Shown: piece by piece, positions 45,882 through 54,413 of the stretch | Position numbering within the stretch: position 1 is the first letter of the stretch | Layout: each line of letters begins with the position of its first letter | DNA from: Pseudoalteromonas piscicida | Lineage (GTDB): Bacteria > Pseudomonadota > Gammaproteobacteria > Enterobacterales > Alteromonadaceae | Direction: 5' to 3' | Assembly (NCBI RefSeq): GCF_002744175.1 | Contig: NZ_NKHF01000105.1 | Span: 1 to 62,006, forward strand | DNA length: 62,006 bases | Notes under the pieces: generated by a model | Told to the model about the DNA's origin: nothing | What the model saw: the letters and a program-made list of their open reading frames with translations, nothing else | Database searches by the model: none | Program-made: the position numbers and the translations under genes

Positions 45882-45907
45882 CAAACATTAACGTTAAGGA
45901 TTATGCT

Positions 45908-45932
45908 AGAGCCAGTAGTACTGGCTCTTTGC
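45908..45932 (+). terminator. Terminator after aldehyde dehydrogenase gene
   Basis: A perfect 8-bp stem (AGAGCCAG / CTGGCTCT) with TAGTA loop, then TTGCATTTT. Confidence 0.75.
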
Positions 45933-45982
45933 ATTTTAAATTGGTTATAATTCGCGTCCATTTTTTGCAGTGAGAAAACAAC

Positions 45983-46978
45983 GTGGGCGAAACGAGCTTA
46001 AACACCTTACATTTATTGGCAACGGATCCAACCGCAGTGGTGCAAGCGGCTGAACTTGCACGTGATGGTCAACTCGTTGCAGTTCCAACTGAAACAGTTT
46101 ACGGTTTAGCGGCCGATGCTAACCAACCTGATGCGGTAAAAAAGATCTTTGCAGCTAAAGGACGCCCAGCAGATCATCCTCTTATTGTTCATGTTGCAGA
46201 TAAGTCCCTTGTGCCTCAATGGGCCGAAGCATTACCAAACTACTTTGAAACGTTGGCAACGGCATTTTGGCCGGGTCCACTGACGATTGTCGCTAAAAAG
46301 CAACCTCATGTGAGTGATATAGTAACCGGTGGTCATGCAACGGTCGGTATTCGAGTTCCTGATCACCCAGCGATGTTAGCATTACTTAAGCAACTTAACT
46401 CTGGACTGGCTGCGCCTTCAGCCAACCCTTACAAAAAAATCAGCCCGACCACCGCTGAGCAGGTTTTATTTGGCTTATCGGGTAAAATAGCCGCCGTTTT
46501 AGATGGCGGTCCATGTGAAGTGGGACTTGAGTCTACGATTGTTGATATATCTTCTGCTACACCGAGAATTTTGCGCGCAGGACCGATCACCAAAGCAGAA
46601 CTTGAGAGCGTATTAAAAATGGAAGTTGAGGAACCCGACGTGCACACAGTTGCCGTTCCTGGCAATGTGAAAGCCCATTACCAACCAAGCAAGCGCCTAA
46701 CTGTACTGTCAACGGAGGCGCTCATATCTCGATTATCAAACTGCGAGCATAATACTGGGGTTTTATATTATTCTTCGAAAGTTGCAACCCTGGTCGCTGA
46801 AAAAGAGCTGGTGGACCTTAAACTAGGAGCTGAAAAAGCAAAGTACGCGCAAGGGCTCTATTACGGTTTGCATCAATTGGACCAATCTAGTGCCACAGAA
46901 ATTTTATTGGAAGCGCCTCCAAGCACTGCAAAGTGGCGAGATGTAAACGATAGACTCATGCGTGCAGCGGCGCAATAA
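45983..46978 (+). CDS. L-threonylcarbamoyladenylate synthase, Sua5/YwlC type
   Basis: A 331-residue enzyme that makes threonylcarbamoyl-AMP for the t6A modification of tRNAs. The YrdC domain spans about residues 18-205 (PTETVYGLAADA, KGRPADHPL, PSANPYKKISPT). A C-terminal Sua5 domain follows at about 225-331 (VPGNVKAHYQP at its start), so this is the long form rather than short TsaC. Starts with GTG 45983. Because many gammaproteobacteria also carry short TsaC elsewhere, this may be a second copy. Confidence 0.92.
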   Translation: MGETSLNTLHLLATDPTAVVQAAELARDGQLVAVPTETVYGLAADANQPDAVKKIFAAKGRPADHPLIVHVADKSLVPQWAEALPNYFETLATAFWPGPLTIVAKKQPHVSDIVTGGHATVGIRVPDHPAMLALLKQLNSGLAAPSANPYKKISPTTAEQVLFGLSGKIAAVLDGGPCEVGLESTIVDISSATPRILRAGPITKAELESVLKMEVEEPDVHTVAVPGNVKAHYQPSKRLTVLSTEALISRLSNCEHNTGVLYYSSKVATLVAEKELVDLKLGAEKAKYAQGLYYGLHQLDQSSATEILLEAPPSTAKWRDVNDRLMRAAAQ

Positions 46979-47126
46979 AACAACAAGGCGCGAGTCTTTT
47001 TCGCGCTGCTCTACCGCCTCCTTCTTTACATTACTTTACCTTACTTTACATAGGCTTATCTTGTCTTTGCCGTGTTAGAGGGCATACTGCAGCTTATCGC
47101 ACTTATACAGTGTATTATCGAATAGT

Positions 47127-47166
47127 CTATCTTGGTTAGAGTGAATAACTGATACACTCAAGATAG
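47127..47166. promoter_or_regulatory. Long interrupted palindrome before the second RND operon
   Basis: CTATCTT/AAGATAG outer arms and GAGTG/CACTC inner arms frame a 40-base dyad, ending 30 bases before the adaptor ATG at 47197. Position and symmetry suit a repressor operator overlapping the promoter or leader. No regulator gene is adjacent, so the regulator would be encoded elsewhere. Confidence 0.45.
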
Positions 47167-47196
47167 CTAAGTATAAAGGTAATTTATAAGGTTTAT

Positions 47197-48213
47197 ATGT
47201 GTAAAGTAACACGCTTGGTGGCATTTTCGGTCGCCATGTTGATAACCAGTGCCGCTCAGGCAAAACCTTCGCAAGTGATTGCAGAGCCTATTCAATTTGA
47301 AAAGAGCAGTGAGCAAATTCAAGCTGTAGGCAACGCAGAAGCTATTCAATCTGTCATGCTTTATCCCGCCATTGGAGATAAGGTCACTGCTGTGCATTTT
47401 AAACCCGGCGATCATGTTAAAGCGGGAACCCTGTTGCTCGAGTTAGACTCTCGTCGTCAAAAAGCAGCGCTTGAAGAAGCACAAATTCGATTAGCTGATG
47501 CGCAGCGCACAGTGGATAGGTTAACCGACAGCCAAAAGCGCGGTGCGGTACCAGTAAACGAGCTAGATAAAGCGGTAACAGAGCGCGACTTAGCCAAGGT
47601 TGCTGTTGTGCAAGCAAAGAACGAGCTTGAAGACCGTCGTGTTATTGCGCCTTTTAGTGGTGTGATGGGATTGACCGACGTTGAAGTTGGTGATCGTATT
47701 ACAACGCAAACTGCAATCGCCAGTATCGATAATTTTGACAAATTATACGTACAGTTTGCTGCACCTGAATCTGCTTATGGCATGTTAAAAGCCACCGATA
47801 GTGTACTGCTAACGCCATGGAATGATAACGCTACACGCATCAACGCAAAAATTGCGCAAATGGACTCAAGAATAGATCCCACAGCGAGAACGCTTCGAGT
47901 AAAAGCCATTTTTGAAAATCACAACGAACGGTTTTTGCCGGGCATGAGCTTTAGGGTATCGTTAAGCTTATTAGGGGACGAATATGCCGTTATCCCTGAG
48001 GCTGCGCTTCTTTGGGGGGCTACGGGACCATATGTATGGAAAGAAGAGGACGGCAAAGCAAAACGTGTTGATGTGAAAATCCAGCAGCGTCTGCCCGGCA
48101 AGTTATTGGTGTCTGGGGATTTGACCCCAAGAGAGTTGTTAGTTGTAGAAGGGGTGCAGCGTCTTCGTCCAGGGCAAGAGATTGCGGTGATGAATGCACT
48201 GGCGAAGGAATAA
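47197..48213 (+). CDS. RND efflux periplasmic adaptor (membrane fusion protein)
   Basis: A 338-residue adaptor with a signal peptide (residues 1-22). The lipoyl motif KPGDHVKAGTLLLELDSRRQ lies near residue 69-88. The coiled-coil hairpin covers about 90-145, and VIAPFSGVMGLTDVEVGDRI follows near 149. It belongs to the AcrA/MdtE-like class. The permease starts with GTG 3 bases after its stop, so translation is likely coupled. No outer-membrane channel gene is adjacent. Confidence 0.92.
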   Translation: MCKVTRLVAFSVAMLITSAAQAKPSQVIAEPIQFEKSSEQIQAVGNAEAIQSVMLYPAIGDKVTAVHFKPGDHVKAGTLLLELDSRRQKAALEEAQIRLADAQRTVDRLTDSQKRGAVPVNELDKAVTERDLAKVAVVQAKNELEDRRVIAPFSGVMGLTDVEVGDRITTQTAIASIDNFDKLYVQFAAPESAYGMLKATDSVLLTPWNDNATRINAKIAQMDSRIDPTARTLRVKAIFENHNERFLPGMSFRVSLSLLGDEYAVIPEAALLWGATGPYVWKEEDGKAKRVDVKIQQRLPGKLLVSGDLTPRELLVVEGVQRLRPGQEIAVMNALAKE

Positions 48214-48216
48214 ACT

Positions 48217-51200
48217 GTGACTAAACCTGATTTACCACAATTACAAGATTTACCGTCGATGGCTATTCGCCGTCCGGTATTAATCGTCGTTTTAAATTTA
48301 TTAATCATTATCGCTGGTATTGCAGCACTAGCGGGTGTTGAAGTCCGTGAACTACCAGACGTAGATAGACCACGTTTGACCGTTTCAGCTTCTTTTCCAG
48401 GAGGGTCACCAGAAACTGTCGACACTGAAGTGACCAGCAAGCTTGAAGGTGCGGTAGCACGGGTGAGTGGGGTTAAAAGCATTCGTGCGCAAAGTGAAGA
48501 GAATAATGCCCGCATTGTTGTTGAGTTTCGTCCCGGAATTAACCTTGACGATGCGGCAAACGAAACGCGCGAGTCGGTTTCTCGGGTTCAACGAGAGCTG
48601 CCAGAAGAAGTTGAGCGTGTTTCGATAATAAAGGCAGACAATGACGCTGAAGCGGTAGTATCGTTAACCGTAAGCAGCGCTTCATTAACACTTGAAGGCT
48701 TAACCGAACGGGTTGAGAAAGACTTAGCACCACAATTTTTAACCATTCCAGGCGTTGCTGATGTGCGTCTTAATGGTGACAGAGAGCGGGTGCTCAGGGT
48801 TAGGCTTGATCCGTTAAAGTTGACAAGCTTTAACCTGACGGTGCCAGACGTTGCAGCAGCCCTCAAACAAGCACCATTCGATGTGCCCGCTGGTAGTTTA
48901 AAATCCGATGACCAACAGCTGATTGTTCGTGCCGATGCAACCTCCATTACCGCAGAGCAGGTCAGTGATATTATTATTCGAGGTGATACCCGCATTGGTG
49001 ATATTGCTTCTGTCTATTTTGGGCCAGCTGATCCGCGTTCTATGGTGCGATTAGATGGCGAGCCTGTGATCGGTCTTGAAATTATTCGTCAAGCACAGTC
49101 CAATACCATTGAAATTTCGGATGAAGTGCTACAACTCGTAGACAAAATAAAAGTTCGCTTTCCTGACTTGGAGCTCTTTGTTACCTCTGATGATGCGCAG
49201 TTTATTCGTTCATCAGTGGATGAAGTGCTGAGCTCGTTGGTGATAACCATATTATTGGTGGTTTTCACGCTTTGGGTATTTATCGGGTCTTGGCGCGCTA
49301 CGCTGATTCCGGCTTTTGCAATTCCGGTAGCGCTGGTTGGCTCTTTGGCCCTTATTTGGGCGCTTGGGTTTTCGGTGAATATTCTTACTTTGCTGGCACT
49401 GGTATTGGCAACAGGACTCATTGTTGATGATGCTATCGTGGTCAGTGAGAATATCCAACGTCGTCGGGGTGAAGGCATTGGCCGTCGTGCTGCGGCGGTA
49501 CTTGGAACAAGAGAAGTATTTTTTGCTGTGGTCGCCACAACCGCGGTGTTGGCTGCGGTGTTTGTGCCTATTGCTTTTTTACCGTCAACTGCTGGGCGAT
49601 TATTCCGAGAGTTTGGTGGAGTGTTAGCGGGTGCTGTGATCATTTCGTCGTTTGTTGCCCTGTCTTTAGTACCTGCATTAACCTCAAAATTGAAGTTAAA
49701 ACAAGATGGTAAAAAGCACATCTTTTCAGCTGTTGGGCTTAAGTTAGCTCAATGGTATCGCGGTACAATTCATTGGGTACTAGACCATGCTTGGCTAACG
49801 TTCGGTGCATTTGTAGTTATTGCAGGTTTGTCAGGTGCACTTTATTCACAGTTAGATAATGAACTATTACCCTCGGAAGATAGAGGTAAAATTCGCATCT
49901 TCGCTCGAGGGCCGGATGGTGTTGGTCTTAACTTCATGGATAGACAAGCCAAGCAAATGGAGGATATCTTATTACCATTTGTTGAGAGTGGCGAGATAGA
50001 ATCTATTTACACCGTTGTTGGTCAGTGGGACCCAAATATTGTATTTATCACTGTGCCATTAAAGCATTGGGATGAGCGGCATTTCTCACAGCAAGAAATC
50101 ATCGATAAGATCCGAGGACCACTTGGCAATATTCCTGGTGCGCCTGCCCGAGCCTTTGGGGCAAATAGTTTAAATCTCAGAGGTCAGGGTGGAGGAATCG
50201 AACTTGCGCTACTTGGTAACGATTATCTAGAAATATTTAAAGCAGCGCAGGCATTTGCAGCCTTGGTGGAAGAAAAAATGCCGGATGTGGCACCTGTGCA
50301 GATTTCTTATCAACCGTCACAACCTCAGTTACGTGTAAATATCGACCGTCGACGAGCAGAAGAGCTAGGGGTTAGTCTAAGCGATATTTCTACTACGCTC
50401 AGAGCTGCCATTAATGGTGACGATGTGGCTGATCTTAATGTCGGAGATCAGTCCATACCTATAATGCTTCAAGCGCAAAACCATACTATTCGAGATCCAA
50501 GTGATCTAGCGAATCTCTATGTGGGAAGCCGCTCTGGTGCATTAGTCCCACTTAGCAGCCTTGCTGTTATTGTAGAAGAGGGCGTTGCGGCGGAGCTGGA
50601 GCGTCATGCTCAGCGCCGTAGTATCGAGCTTGATATGAAACAGCCAGAAGCGATGCCAATGGCAGAAGTGGTCGAACAATTGCGAACGCTGGCAGAGCAG
50701 AGTTTACCGGATAGCGTGACCTTGGCTTTCAAAGGAGAAGCGTTAACGTTTGAAGAGACCGCTAACGAGGTGTTATTGACCTATGTGTTGGCGTTTTTAA
50801 TCGTACTATTGGTACTTGCAGCACAGTTTGAGAGCGTCAATAGTGCGGTTGTAGTAATGATAACCGTGCCGTTTGGGATCACTTCAGCGATTCTCGCACT
50901 GTATTTAACTGGCACGTCACTTAACATCTATTCGCAAATTGGCTTGGTGATGTTAATCGGACTCATTGCTAAAAATGCGATTTTGCTTGTTGAATTCGCT
51001 GACCAATTACGCGATAAAGGACGCACAGTGAGACAGGCGGTAGAAGAGGCCGCGGTAATACGCTTACGTCCAATTATGATGACGCTCGTATCGACTTTAC
51101 TTGGTGCATTGCCCTTGATATTGTCGGTCGGTGCTGGGGCTGAGTCGAGAAATGCGATTGGTTGGGTGGTATTTGGAGGTCTAGGATTAGCCGTATTCTT

Positions 51201-51309
51201 TACCTTATATCTCACACCTGTGGTTTATCTTGGTTTGGCAAGATTTACTAAACCAAGGGCAGATGAAACGAAGTTATTGGTGGATGAACTTGATAAAGCA
51301 GATAGTTAA
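48217..51309 (+). CDS. RND-family multidrug efflux permease (HAE1 type)
   Basis: A 1030-residue RND pump. The proton-relay residues are standard: GLIVDDAIVVSEN in helix 4 and GLIAKNAILLVEFA in helix 10, the Asp-Asp and Lys of AcrB. The start is GTG 48217 with AAGGA 7 bases upstream; a downstream ATG would remove the N-terminal cytoplasmic stretch. It probably expels drugs or toxic metabolites with the adaptor at 47.2 kb. The contrast with the first pump at 36.7 kb, which has Asn at both changed positions, shows that the two pairs are not recent duplicates. Confidence 0.94.
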   Translation: MTKPDLPQLQDLPSMAIRRPVLIVVLNLLIIIAGIAALAGVEVRELPDVDRPRLTVSASFPGGSPETVDTEVTSKLEGAVARVSGVKSIRAQSEENNARIVVEFRPGINLDDAANETRESVSRVQRELPEEVERVSIIKADNDAEAVVSLTVSSASLTLEGLTERVEKDLAPQFLTIPGVADVRLNGDRERVLRVRLDPLKLTSFNLTVPDVAAALKQAPFDVPAGSLKSDDQQLIVRADATSITAEQVSDIIIRGDTRIGDIASVYFGPADPRSMVRLDGEPVIGLEIIRQAQSNTIEISDEVLQLVDKIKVRFPDLELFVTSDDAQFIRSSVDEVLSSLVITILLVVFTLWVFIGSWRATLIPAFAIPVALVGSLALIWALGFSVNILTLLALVLATGLIVDDAIVVSENIQRRRGEGIGRRAAAVLGTREVFFAVVATTAVLAAVFVPIAFLPSTAGRLFREFGGVLAGAVIISSFVALSLVPALTSKLKLKQDGKKHIFSAVGLKLAQWYRGTIHWVLDHAWLTFGAFVVIAGLSGALYSQLDNELLPSEDRGKIRIFARGPDGVGLNFMDRQAKQMEDILLPFVESGEIESIYTVVGQWDPNIVFITVPLKHWDERHFSQQEIIDKIRGPLGNIPGAPARAFGANSLNLRGQGGGIELALLGNDYLEIFKAAQAFAALVEEKMPDVAPVQISYQPSQPQLRVNIDRRRAEELGVSLSDISTTLRAAINGDDVADLNVGDQSIPIMLQAQNHTIRDPSDLANLYVGSRSGALVPLSSLAVIVEEGVAAELERHAQRRSIELDMKQPEAMPMAEVVEQLRTLAEQSLPDSVTLAFKGEALTFEETANEVLLTYVLAFLIVLLVLAAQFESVNSAVVVMITVPFGITSAILALYLTGTSLNIYSQIGLVMLIGLIAKNAILLVEFADQLRDKGRTVRQAVEEAAVIRLRPIMMTLVSTLLGALPLILSVGAGAESRNAIGWVVFGGLGLAVFFTLYLTPVVYLGLARFTKPRADETKLLVDELDKADS

Positions 51310-51338
51310 ATTCACCACAGAAAAATAAAGCCGAGAGA

Positions 51339-51364
51339 GCGCAGCAATAGCTGCGCTTTTTTTA
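51339..51364 (+). terminator. Terminator after second RND operon
   Basis: A perfect 7-bp stem (GCGCAGC / GCTGCGC) with AATA loop and a run of seven T. Confidence 0.9.
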
Positions 51365-51543
51365 TTCACTGATTAATGTTGGGGTAACAGATACTTTGGT
51401 ATTTTTTATTGAACTTTTCATAAATTGAACTGTCTCAGTCGATGTGGTTGTTTTATAGCCAGTATGTTTGCTACTCTAAGACAGTAAATCCTGTTTTCTA
51501 TAACAATAATAAAAATAACAAGCTAATTGAAAGAAGATGTGTC

Positions 51544-51915
51544 ATGGGTAATTTATTTTTAAAAGAACGGGAAAATTGGACTGCCTGGATCATTTGGAGC
51601 TTGATTGGATGCTCTGCGACGGTGGCGCTTTCAAGCTACACCAGTCAGGTTTGGATGAGTCTACTAGCGCCAATCTTAGTATTGGGACTGTTAACAACAT
51701 GGATGAGTTACACTAAGCGATTCGATTTTTCTAGAGCATTTAAGGTGCTCAGTACGGTTGTGTTGTTCTCTTCAATTCCGGTTATCGTTGAAAAAGTGCT
51801 CCCTGCTAAAAATGCAGTCATAGGTATGATTGATTCGGGGATAATTGTCGTTGGCATGGTTATAGCCAGTTGCGTTTTTGCTTATATTGCCAAAAGACCA
51901 AAGCAATATTATTGA
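51544..51915 (+). CDS. Small membrane protein of unknown function
   Basis: A 123-residue protein from ATG 51544. It has four hydrophobic segments (about residues 13-32, 35-52, 65-85, 90-113) and short polar links, with a basic C-terminus (KRPKQYY). I do not recognise the family. The start is chosen because upstream in-frame codons are Asn/Lys-rich and AT-rich, unlike coding sequence. The ribosome site (GAAGA) is weak. Stands alone between the RND operon and tRNA-Ser. Confidence 0.6.
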   Translation: MGNLFLKERENWTAWIIWSLIGCSATVALSSYTSQVWMSLLAPILVLGLLTTWMSYTKRFDFSRAFKVLSTVVLFSSIPVIVEKVLPAKNAVIGMIDSGIIVVGMVIASCVFAYIAKRPKQYY

Positions 51916-52005
51916 TGGTTTGGTTGTAATTTGTGCTTTTGAATGCAAAAAGTGAAATAGTGCTTTACAACCAGGTAATTAATCCATAGAATGCGCGCCA
52001 ACAAC

Positions 52006-52096
52006 GGAGAGATGGCTGAGTGGTTGAAAGCACCGGTCTTGAAAACCGGCATACGTTAATAGCGTATCTAGGGTTCAAATCCCTATCTCTCCGCCA
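52006..52096 (+). tRNA. tRNA-Ser, anticodon UGA
   Basis: A 91-base tRNA with encoded CCA. The acceptor arm GGAGAGA pairs with TCTCTCC. The anticodon stem CCGGT/ACCGG holds loop CTTGAAA, giving anticodon TGA. A long variable arm (ATACGTTAATAGCGTAT) is typical of serine tRNAs, and the T-loop GGTTCAAATCC is present. A terminator follows 10 bases after CCA. Confidence 0.97.
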
Positions 52097-52106
52097 CCTC
52101 ATTCCC

Positions 52107-52132
52107 AAAACCGCCTAATTGGCGGTTTTTTT
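52107..52132 (+). terminator. Terminator after tRNA-Ser
   Basis: AACCGCC-TAATT-GGCGGTT stem-loop with a seven-T tail. Confidence 0.88.
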
Positions 52133-52147
52133 CGTTTGGAGGCGTGC

Positions 52148-52531
52148 ATGTCAGCGGCTAGTAATATTGCAATAATAAAACATAGTTCTCTTTGGATTGT
52201 ATTTAGTTATTTTTATCTTAGTGGTCTCAACATGGCACTGACGCTATCGATTGATTCGCAACGAGACCCAGATATTATAATGACACTATTACATGTGTTT
52301 TTATTCAATTGTTTGGTAGGACATTTAATAACTAAATACGAAAAGTTATGGCCCGAAGTGGCGAGCCTCGTTATTGCGTTGTTTGGTGTGATCGGGTTTG
52401 GTCATTACTTTGTTGGCAGTCTAGGCGAGTATAGTGACGAGCTGAATATTGGGCTGATACTACTGCTGCCATTTGCAACCTTTGTGATGAAAAAACTCAA
52501 ACAATATGCTGACGAAAAAGCCGCTGACTAG
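52148..52531 (+). CDS. Small membrane protein of unknown function
   Basis: A 127-residue protein with about four hydrophobic segments (residues 12-32, 45-60, 71-92 and 100-116) and a charged C-terminal tail (KKLKQYADEKAAD). ATG 52148 is chosen because GGAGG at 52138-52142 is 5 bases upstream. I do not recognise the family. Its own terminator overlaps the stop codon. Confidence 0.6.
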   Translation: MSAASNIAIIKHSSLWIVFSYFYLSGLNMALTLSIDSQRDPDIIMTLLHVFLFNCLVGHLITKYEKLWPEVASLVIALFGVIGFGHYFVGSLGEYSDELNIGLILLLPFATFVMKKLKQYADEKAAD

Positions 52532-52541
52532 CGGTTTTTTT
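52521..52541 (+). terminator. Terminator overlapping the stop of the 127-residue membrane protein
   Basis: CCGCT-GACT-AGCGG stem followed by seven T. The TAG stop codon lies in the loop and 3' arm. Confidence 0.8.
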
Positions 52542-52650
52542 GTGTCTGATAACGTGCTCGACTGCTTGATATTCAAACAGCTCCGGTATCTTGAGCTATT
52601 TGGCTGTGATACAATCTAGGCTTCTTGTTAAATAAAAATATGGAAAGACT

Positions 52651-53265
52651 ATGTCTCAATTCAACACAGACGCAGATAAAGCGAGCTATGGTATTGGTTT
52701 ACAAATGGGCGAGCAGCTTAAAGCAAACCCTTTTGAAGGCCTAAACCTTAACTCTGTATTCGAAGGTATGAAAGACGCTTACGCTGGTGACAGCTTCCGC
52801 GTTGAGATCCCTGAAATTCAAGCAGCATTTGAGAAAATTAATGCTGAAATTCAACAGCGTCGTGAAGAAGAAGCGAAAGTATTGGCAGCTGAAGGCCTTG
52901 CATTCCTAGAAGAAAATGCAAAGCGTGCAGAAGTAACGGTCACTGAGTCTGGTCTTCAGTACGAAGTAGTTGAAACTGGTGAAGGCGCAAAACCTGAAGC
53001 TGAGTCAAAAGTACGCGTTCATTACCACGGTACGCTTATCAATGGTACTACATTTGACAGCTCTTACGAGCGTGGTCAACCAGCTGAGTTCCCAGTAAAT
53101 GGCGTGATCAAAGGCTGGACAGAAGCACTACAAATGATGCCTGCTGGTTCTAAATGGCGTCTATACGTACCACACGAGCTTGCATACGGCGAGCGTGGTG
53201 CAGGTGCTGCAATCGCACCTTTCTCAACGTTAATCTTTGACGTTGAGCTACTAGACGTACTTTAA
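52651..53265 (+). CDS. fklB: FKBP-type peptidyl-prolyl isomerase FklB (FKBP22)
   Basis: A 204-residue FKBP22-type isomerase. The N-terminal helical dimerisation domain fills residues 1-95 (starting MSQFNTDADKASYGIG). The catalytic FKBP domain runs from about 110 to 204, with VHYHGTLINGTTFDSS, the active-site VIKGWTEAL, and YGERGAGAAIAPFSTLIFDVEL. No signal peptide, so cytoplasmic. It speeds cis-trans turns at proline during folding. Single-gene unit. Confidence 0.95.
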   Translation: MSQFNTDADKASYGIGLQMGEQLKANPFEGLNLNSVFEGMKDAYAGDSFRVEIPEIQAAFEKINAEIQQRREEEAKVLAAEGLAFLEENAKRAEVTVTESGLQYEVVETGEGAKPEAESKVRVHYHGTLINGTTFDSSYERGQPAEFPVNGVIKGWTEALQMMPAGSKWRLYVPHELAYGERGAGAAIAPFSTLIFDVELLDVL

Positions 53266-53276
53266 GTCTATGCTTT

Positions 53277-53299
53277 GAGTGGATCTGTTTGATCCACTC
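53277..53299. terminator. Inverted repeat downstream of fklB
   Basis: A perfect 9-bp stem (GAGTGGATC / GATCCACTC) with TGTTT loop. It has no strong T-run, but it sits 12 bases after the stop, between convergent units. Confidence 0.5.
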
Positions 53300-53443
53300 T
53301 ATTACTCCATTTAGTTTTAACACTCCCTCACTTTGAGCAATTACATAACAAAAACTCGCTCTTGCCGCCATAGACCTCGCTACCTTCCCCGAGCAGTATT
53401 CTCGACCTGACTTTATCGTCTCAAATTAAATGACTGCGTTGAG

Positions 53444-54403
53444 CTAATTGGCATTACTTCCATTTAATACTAGATACACGTTTTCCCAAAGCTTGGCTAA
53501 TGCCATGAGGTAGTTAGGTTTTTGAAAGTGGGGACACTCACCATTGCCATAGATCACAGCCTTAAGTTGTTCGAGTACGGCTAAGTTGGCTTTGTCGCGC
53601 AAGGTCATTATTTCGTTCACTGTAAACGCATGTTGCTCAAGCAGGTAGTGGCTCCGCCATTCTTTACTAGACATAGTGATAGGTGATGGCAACCAAGTTA
53701 ACGGGCCATAAGTATCGCTTAGCAGTAATGTACCATGGTTAAATATGGCTGAGACTCTGTGATTGATAAATGTTGCTGAGCCATCATCAAACTCAGACGC
53801 AAAATTCTGACAAAGCAGCGAAATGGACATAGACCCGCGCTGTAGCAAAATACTGGCAAACGCACCCGGCGTAGCTTGCGGTTGAGTGGCTATTGTCACA
53901 TCAACGTCGTCTGCAAATAAACGGCAAATTAAATCCAGTCCCGAATACAGTGTTCTGAGGTTTACGGCAAGATCTAGATGCATACATTGGCCTTGTGATG
54001 CGGCACTGAAGTAGCTGTCATAGAAAAAACGAATAGGGTACAGATCGCCGAAATGGGCGTTTACCCAGAATCTAACGCCATTAGCTTTGGCTACAGTTAG
54101 TACCTCTGTCATCGAGGCCTGCCCAATTGGGTGCTCACAAATTACATGAATATGCTTCTTTAATAGGGCGGTGGCAATCTCAATACCGGCATCGCCAGCG
54201 ATAGCCACACAAGCAATATCCACTTGTTGGTCTGTTATCTGTTCTACATCGGTGTAATGTGGCACCGCAAAGGACTGAGCGTAATGAGTTGAGCGAAGGC
54301 TGCCTGTTGACAATATGCCACTGAGCATCAATCCCGTATTTTGAAATTGTAATGCCCGAATATAAGTAGCACCGTAATTTGTTCCGCATACTAAAACTTT
54401 CAT
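53444..54403 (-). CDS. Thiazolinyl imide reductase-like Gfo/Idh/MocA oxidoreductase
   Basis: A 319-residue NAD(P)H-dependent protein. ATG 54403 is chosen because AAGGA lies 7 bases upstream. The Rossmann loop is CGTNYGATYIRAL (residues 6-18). DIACVAIAGDAG (62-73) and VICEHPIGQ (87-95) match the pattern of Irp3/YbtU and PchG, which reduce the C=N of an NRPS-bound thiazoline to a thiazolidine in yersiniabactin and pyochelin synthesis. No NRPS gene is nearby. Instead it lies 10 bases downstream of a YcaO cyclodehydratase, last in a RiPP-like operon, so its substrate is probably a peptide thiazoline. The residue 27 positions after the EHP His is Phe118 (NAHF), where as I recall Irp3 has a Tyr proposed as acid. 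This may mean a changed mechanism or loss of activity. Confidence 0.75.
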   Translation of the reverse strand: MKVLVCGTNYGATYIRALQFQNTGLMLSGILSTGSLRSTHYAQSFAVPHYTDVEQITDQQVDIACVAIAGDAGIEIATALLKKHIHVICEHPIGQASMTEVLTVAKANGVRFWVNAHFGDLYPIRFFYDSYFSAASQGQCMHLDLAVNLRTLYSGLDLICRLFADDVDVTIATQPQATPGAFASILLQRGSMSISLLCQNFASEFDDGSATFINHRVSAIFNHGTLLLSDTYGPLTWLPSPITMSSKEWRSHYLLEQHAFTVNEIMTLRDKANLAVLEQLKAVIYGNGECPHFQKPNYLMALAKLWENVYLVLNGSNAN

Positions 54404-54413
54404 AGCTGAGTCC

